From: Nostoc parmelioides FACHB-3921
Lineage (GTDB): Bacteria > Cyanobacteriota > Cyanobacteriia > Cyanobacteriales > Nostocaceae
Length of the DNA stretch: 64,000 nt
Reading direction: 5' to 3'
NCBI RefSeq assembly: GCF_014696625.1
Contig: NZ_JACJQL010000029.1
Coordinates: forward strand, 24,850-88,849
Below the pieces are notes generated by a model, which was given only the letters and a program-made list of their open reading frames with translations, was not told the origin of the DNA and did not search any database. Position 1 is the stretch's first letter. Every line of letters starts with the position of its first letter. The position numbers and the translations under genes are program-made. Of the stretch, positions 60,170-64,000 are shown piece by piece.

Positions 60170-60838
60170 TCAATCAGTCAACAAACTAGGAGAAGTTAAT
60201 ACAAAAACATCCCTAATACCTTGAGCTTCTATCTGCGGTTTGATTGGAGTAGTAAAATGATAAAAATCATGGTCATTGACCAATAATAACTCTCCGGGAT
60301 TGAGAATCTTACTGAATACAGGCTTATCTTTTTTCGCAGTATATAAGTGCGTTTCCCCACCTTGAATATTCTCTCTATCAACAGAGAATATGCCGATAAA
60401 ATCTGTACCATCTTGATGGATACCCTCAGGTGCGGGATTGCCAAAACTATCTGGAGAACAAGTAGTTCTGATTTGATGTACGCCGATTTCTGCTTCTGGA
60501 TGGAGTTTGCAAGAATCACTAAATGCTAACACCAAATTTTTAAAACTATTAAGTCCGATGAGTCCGTCATCTAATTCTGCAAATTCTCTTTTAATATCCC
60601 CCACTAATGGATTGTAATCTTTACTTTGGAACAGATAACCATGAGGTAGCTTAACCAACTGATTTTCTGCAACTATAAATCGAGATAATCTTCGCAGACG
60701 ATAGTTGCCTTTAATATAAGGATCAACTGGTAAATTATTATAAAACGGCTTAAAATCTCCCAACTCGATTGAATTTACCTTTCTGAGGGTGAACAAAAAG
60801 GCATATTCTAATTCCGTCATTCCCCCAACTATTTGCAT
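60170..60838 (-). CDS. 2OG-Fe(II) dioxygenase, IDO-type (free amino-acid hydroxylase family)
   Basis: A 222-residue protein of the 2OG-Fe_Oxy_2 family that includes L-isoleucine 4-hydroxylase. The iron ligands are H141 and D143 (EGIHQDGTDFIGIF) and a distal His at H194 or H190 (LVNDHDFYHFTTPI), with the 2-oxoglutarate arginine probably in GIRDVFVLTSP. Length fits the family (220-260). Members hydroxylate free hydrophobic amino acids; the substrate here is unknown. The neighbours give no pathway clue. It ends in a terminator before the TPR gene. Confidence 0.8.
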   Translation of the reverse strand: MQIVGGMTELEYAFLFTLRKVNSIELGDFKPFYNNLPVDPYIKGNYRLRRLSRFIVAENQLVKLPHGYLFQSKDYNPLVGDIKREFAELDDGLIGLNSFKNLVLAFSDSCKLHPEAEIGVHQIRTTCSPDSFGNPAPEGIHQDGTDFIGIFSVDRENIQGGETHLYTAKKDKPVFSKILNPGELLLVNDHDFYHFTTPIKPQIEAQGIRDVFVLTSPSLLTD

Positions 60839-61194
60839 AGGATTTTTCTCCTTGCAGATTGCAACCCTTCCGATTTTTCTCTAAGGAAGGCTTATTACAC
60901 CGAGTATATGCTTCTTTTTATTAAAATGTCGTCATTTTAACTACAAAAATTGACAAATTGTGATAAAGGCATGACAAAAGCTGACCCATAAAATATGCCA
61001 AACAGATTCATGGTCATGGGTAATGGAAATATCACTTATTACTAACGTCTCTATTCTCTTGTAGGTAAAGATTTTAAATAGTCAGTACTTGGGTGTATAT
61101 TGGCTAAGTACTGAACAAAGGTTATGGGACTAGTATCAGGATATAAAAATCTCTCTTCCCCATCCCCAAACCCTAATTCCCAATCCCCTTAAAC
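60839..61194. other. 356-bp divergent region upstream of sfsA
   Basis: No gene or strong structure seen; promoters for the oxygenase (minus) and sfsA (plus) are expected here. Confidence 0.5.
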
Positions 61195-61920
61195 ATGATT
61201 GATTGGCTCTACCGTTACCCCCCTTTATATCCTGGTATTCTGCTAAAGCGCCATAAGCGCTTTTTTGCTGATGTGCAACTAGCTTCCGGCGAAGTTGTCA
61301 CAGCACATTGTCCCAACACAGGCCCCATGACCGGAGTATCGACGCTAGGGAGTGCGGTACAACTTTCTAAAAGTGCCAATCCTAACCGTAAATTGGCTTA
61401 TACTCTAGAACTGATTCAAGTACAGGACAACGAGCCGACTTGGGTAGGAGTAAATACAGCTTTACCAAATCAGATAGTCAAGTTGGCTTTGGCAAAATAC
61501 TTGTTTCCAGAGTTGGGTAACTATAGCCACATCAAAAGTGAGGTAGTTTACGGGGTAGATAAAAAAAGTCGGGTGGATTTCTTTTTGACAGGAGATGATA
61601 CAGAACGCCCAATTTATTTAGAGGTAAAAAATACAACTTGGGCAAAAGAGACTTTAGCATTATTCCCCGACACAGAAACCACAAGGGGACAAAAGCACCT
61701 ACGGGAATTAATGGCGTTATTGCCACAAATGCGATCAGTAATGCTGTATTTTATTAATCGTGGTGATTGTACAGAGTTTGCCCCTGGTGATAGTACAGAT
61801 CCTATATATGGTAAGTTGTTACGAGAAGCGATCGCCTTAGGTTTAGAAGTCTTACCGTGTCGTTTTGATGTTACCCCGGAAGGCATCCGTTATTTAGGTT
61901 TAGCAAAACTGGTAATTTAA
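61195..61920 (+). CDS. sfsA: SfsA-family DNA/RNA-binding nuclease
   Basis: A 241-residue protein. The N-terminal OB-like domain has LLKRHKRFFADVQLASGEVV and THCPNTGPMTG-like sequence (TAHCPNTGPMTGV), and the C-terminal PD-(D/E)xK-type fold has SRVDFFLTGD with IYLEVKNTTW as the catalytic Asp/Glu/Lys region. SfsA was first named for sugar-fermentation stimulation; its biochemical role is a nuclease-like nucleic-acid-binding protein. The gluconokinase gene starts 8 bases after its stop. Confidence 0.9.
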   Translation: MIDWLYRYPPLYPGILLKRHKRFFADVQLASGEVVTAHCPNTGPMTGVSTLGSAVQLSKSANPNRKLAYTLELIQVQDNEPTWVGVNTALPNQIVKLALAKYLFPELGNYSHIKSEVVYGVDKKSRVDFFLTGDDTERPIYLEVKNTTWAKETLALFPDTETTRGQKHLRELMALLPQMRSVMLYFINRGDCTEFAPGDSTDPIYGKLLREAIALGLEVLPCRFDVTPEGIRYLGLAKLVI

Positions 61921-61928
61921 TCTCATCA

Positions 61929-62411
61929 ATGATAATTATCATCATGGGTGTATCTGGTTCTGGTAAAACCACCATCGGAAAGATGTTGGCGGAATCTTTA
62001 CACTGGGAATTTTATGATGCTGACAGTTTCCACTCACTAGAAAATATTGAGAAAATGCGGCGTGGTATTCCTCTGGATGATGCTGATAGAATACCTTGGT
62101 TACAAAGTTTGCAAACCGCTATTACAAATTGGCTGCAAAACAATAGAAATGTTGTTTTAGCCTGTTCTGCACTCAAAGCTAGCTATCGGCAATTTTTATT
62201 ATTAGATACTGATATTAAACTAGTCTACCTGCAAGGGACATTTGAACTCATTCAAACAAGACTAAAAAAGCGTGAACATCATTTTATGAATGTCGAATTG
62301 CTCACGAGTCAATTTGCATCACTTGAGGAACCAGATGATGTTATACGTGTAGATATTTCTCAGTCACCCCAAGTTATAGTACAAGCTATTATAACCATGA
62401 TAAATGTTTAA
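61929..62411 (+). CDS. gntK: Gluconokinase
   Basis: A 160-residue P-loop kinase. Walker A is GVSGSGKTTIG (about 7-17); substrate-binding parts are FYDADSFHSLENIEKMRRGI and LDDADRIPWLQSL, and VVLACSALKASYRQFL closes the active site. The length and motifs match GntK, which makes 6-phosphogluconate for the pentose-phosphate route. It follows sfsA by 8 bases, so the two form a small operon. The dispersed repeat copy C lies just after the stop. Confidence 0.9.
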   Translation: MIIIIMGVSGSGKTTIGKMLAESLHWEFYDADSFHSLENIEKMRRGIPLDDADRIPWLQSLQTAITNWLQNNRNVVLACSALKASYRQFLLLDTDIKLVYLQGTFELIQTRLKKREHHFMNVELLTSQFASLEEPDDVIRVDISQSPQVIVQAIITMINV

Positions 62412-62458
62412 TGATAAGAAGAATTTATATATTTAATGCTCCTGTTATATACCTCATT

Positions 62459-62549
62459 TATAGGCGTAGCCAGATAAATTAGGACATCAAGCCAAGATAA
62501 AACCCTGACAAAACAAGATTTTCAAGTGTGTCAACAGATAACAGTTATA
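62459..62549. repeat. Dispersed ~90-bp repeat, copy C (IS630-end-like)
   Basis: TATAGGCGTAGCCAGATAAA at the left and ACAGTTATA at the right; closely related over its length to copy A (6779-6868). The left 30 bases resemble the IS630-family end at 63894-63924 (TATAGCGTTTACCAG). Confidence 0.7.
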
Positions 62550-62600
62550 TTTGCAAAAATATGTTATTAATATCAATCTTGAAAACTTGAAACTTACACA

Positions 62601-63923
62601 CTAAAATTGAATACGCCCTTGCCAATTTTCTATCATCTTTGGACTAATTCCAGGTACTTTATCCAAGTCTTGTGATGAGACAAATTTTCGCTGCTGACGG
62701 GCGACAATAATTCTTTGAGCTAGCTTTTTACCTACACCGGGTAAGGTTTCTAATTCTGCTAAATCTGCTGTATTGATATTCACTACTTGAGTTGGAGTCA
62801 ATTCGCTGGAAGTGGGAGTTTTAATTTGACCACATTGCTTTTGTTCTTGTTGAATTTGTGCTTGGACTTTGACCGGGACACCAACTTGAGCTTTAGCATA
62901 CAGACGAGCAAATTCACGCTCATAATGAGCAGCAATTGTAGGATTATTAATTACTATCAAAGTCTCATCATTGCCATGATTTGCTGCATCAGACCAGTTG
63001 TGAGAACCTGTAATTACTATTTGGTTGTCGATAACAGAAAATTTATGGTGTAGTAGGTCTCCTTCTCGTAAAGTGGGTACGCCCACCGTAGTAACTGGAT
63101 TAGACCAAGGTCGATTATCAATTTCATATCGGCATTTATTACCCAGGGCAATTCCCATCATATCTAAAGCTTCGCTGTAATAGCGATAAGCGAATTGTTT
63201 ATCAATTAATGCTCGAATTGAGACTTGTTGTTGATGACGGTTTTCTAATGTATTAGCAAGACGCTGTTCGGAAAAAACAAACAACGCCATATCGATAGAT
63301 TTATTCGCTAAATTTAAGGTTTCACTAATTAAGCCATTGCTGCTTTGAATCCAAAGTAAGGCGGGTGAAGTTGGAGAAAAATGTATAGTAATTGTATTGT
63401 CACCCAAGGTAATTTTTTGGGGAGGACGTACAGGTTTCTGTAAACCAAATTTACTGTCTGGTTTACCTCCAACACCATCACCCCACATGAGGTTAAATTC
63501 TTCTGTGAACAAAGCTGCTAATTCTGGGCTATCAATGTGTAATAGATTGTTGGCATTTCCCAAACTGGAAGAATTAGAAAAATCCCCGAAAACATCGCTT
63601 AAGGTGAAATTTGCTGAAGTCACAATTACTATGCGATTATCTACAACCACAAACTTATGGTGCATCAACTTACTACCTGCTGAACCATCAGCTTGATCAT
63701 CAATCCAAGGAATTTGGGAATTTTGTAAAATTATGAGTGCATCCCTCTGATTAACTTCTTCAGGACTGAGTTGATTGTCTTGATTTAGGTCTACAAATTT
63801 AAAGTATTCTTGATAGCGTGCTTGTTCTCTATCAGTTAATTTCTTGACTTCATCTGGTGTCAAGTTACTCAAAGAACGAGTATAGGTATTTTCTATAGCG
63901 TTTACCAGTCTAATGAAGTACAT
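62601..63923 (-). CDS. Phospholipase-D-like nuclease with C-terminal helix-hairpin-helix domain, 5' end cut by an IS630 element
   Basis: The 440-residue frame holds both HKD motifs (HHKFVVVDN and HHKFSVIDN), an EF-hand-like loop (DLNQDNQLSPEE, about residue 46) and a ComEA-type HhH domain at the end (VNINTADLAELETLPGVGKK). Relatives have a signal peptide and a further stretch before the first HKD motif. Here the first 10 codons (MYFIRLVNAI, 63923-63894) are read from the end of an inserted element, and family-like sequence starts at ENTYTRS. A stop lies two codons before the ATG. It is therefore a 5'-truncated remnant, probably not exported or functional. Confidence 0.7.
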   Translation of the reverse strand: MYFIRLVNAIENTYTRSLSNLTPDEVKKLTDREQARYQEYFKFVDLNQDNQLSPEEVNQRDALIILQNSQIPWIDDQADGSAGSKLMHHKFVVVDNRIVIVTSANFTLSDVFGDFSNSSSLGNANNLLHIDSPELAALFTEEFNLMWGDGVGGKPDSKFGLQKPVRPPQKITLGDNTITIHFSPTSPALLWIQSSNGLISETLNLANKSIDMALFVFSEQRLANTLENRHQQQVSIRALIDKQFAYRYYSEALDMMGIALGNKCRYEIDNRPWSNPVTTVGVPTLREGDLLHHKFSVIDNQIVITGSHNWSDAANHGNDETLIVINNPTIAAHYEREFARLYAKAQVGVPVKVQAQIQQEQKQCGQIKTPTSSELTPTQVVNINTADLAELETLPGVGKKLAQRIIVARQQRKFVSSQDLDKVPGISPKMIENWQGRIQF

Positions 63924-64000
63924 TATTTAAAATAAAGATAGTGTAGATACTCAAGGGTAAAAATGAAACCATATTCCCTAGACTTTCGCCAAAAAATATT
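63894..64000 (+). mobile_element. Left end of an IS630-family insertion sequence (continues past the window)
   Basis: The end begins at TA 63894 with TATAGCGTTTACCAGTCTAA, similar to the solo elements at 6779 and 62459. A transposase gene opens at 63963. It sits inside the phospholipase-D-like gene. The right end is outside the window. Confidence 0.65.
63963..64000 (+). CDS. IS630-family transposase, N-terminal fragment (runs off the window)
   Basis: ATG 63963 opens MKPYSLDFRQKI, the typical start of cyanobacterial IS630 transposases (helix-turn-helix region follows in the family). Only 12 codons are visible. Confidence 0.65.
   Translation, partial: MKPYSLDFRQKI

Noticed and set aside
1..64000. 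tRNA or rRNA genes and CRISPR arrays
   Set aside because: No cloverleaf-like sequence with a TTCRANY arm, no rRNA words and no regularly spaced repeats with unique spacers were found; the tandem heptamers have no spacers.

Overview
The window comes from a filamentous heterocyst-forming cyanobacterium of the Nostoc/Anabaena/Trichormus group. The evidence is the abundance of the GCGATCGC (HIP1) octamer, short tandem heptamer repeats of the TTTTGAA and GTCAGTG types between genes, an acsF chlorophyll cyclase gene, a Cph1-type phytochrome with its Rcp1-type regulator, the sigG/anti-sigma pair, pentapeptide-repeat proteins and a PEP-CTERM protein. The chromosome is about 40% GC by eye. No rRNA, tRNA or CRISPR array was seen.

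Layout. 1-6.8 kb is a signalling block: the 3' end of a membrane protein, a histidine kinase/NarL-type regulator pair, then phytochrome, Rcp-type regulator and a REC-histidine kinase hybrid. 6.9-14.6 kb mixes cell-wall enzymes (an S66 LD-carboxypeptidase, an M23 endopeptidase, an L,D-transpeptidase) with a MASE1 hybrid kinase that runs into a GalU-like gene, and a ComFB-type protein. 14.9-24.4 kb holds a small secreted protein, SigG and its anti-sigma factor, a GGCT-like protein, LeuRS, a divergent deaminase/nucleoside hydrolase pair, an amidase and a shrunken NrtB-like permease. 24.4-36.3 kb is a five-gene, minus-strand cluster of large secreted DUF11-type proteins plus one putative outer-membrane beta-barrel. 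36.9-42.8 kb is mostly housekeeping: threonine synthase, a MoaD/ThiS-like sulfur carrier, threonine aldolase, a DUF2996-like protein, a TM2 protein and AcsF. 43.2-45.7 kb is a compact three-gene operon with an ATP-grasp ligase and two proteins of unknown role. 46.4-58.5 kb carries two related pentapeptide-repeat proteins, a SelD-partner-type oxidoreductase, a TonB-dependent receptor, a translationally coupled RnfD/NqrB-like + DUF2330 pair, a phosphoribosyltransferase and a DUF4114/PEP-CTERM protein. 58.7-64 kb holds a TPR protein, an IDO-type 2OG-Fe(II) oxygenase, SfsA, gluconokinase, and a phospholipase-D-like gene whose 5' end has been cut off by an IS630-family element that runs off the right edge.

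The best candidates for undescribed biology are the three-gene ATP-grasp operon (43155-45687) and the DUF11/beta-barrel surface cluster (24371-36293). The RnfD-like/DUF2330 pair, the ThrC/sulfur-carrier pairing and the EAA-loop-deleted permease are secondary. The window also has an informative repeat landscape: an intergenic repeat used twice in frame inside the beta-barrel gene, a hairpin element in three copies (TAGGGTGCGTCAG arms), and about 90-bp solo elements whose end resembles the IS630 end at the right edge.

Limits: all family calls come from reading motifs by eye; no database search or structure prediction was possible. Start codons were chosen from Shine-Dalgarno spacing, signal peptides and overlaps, and several remain open.
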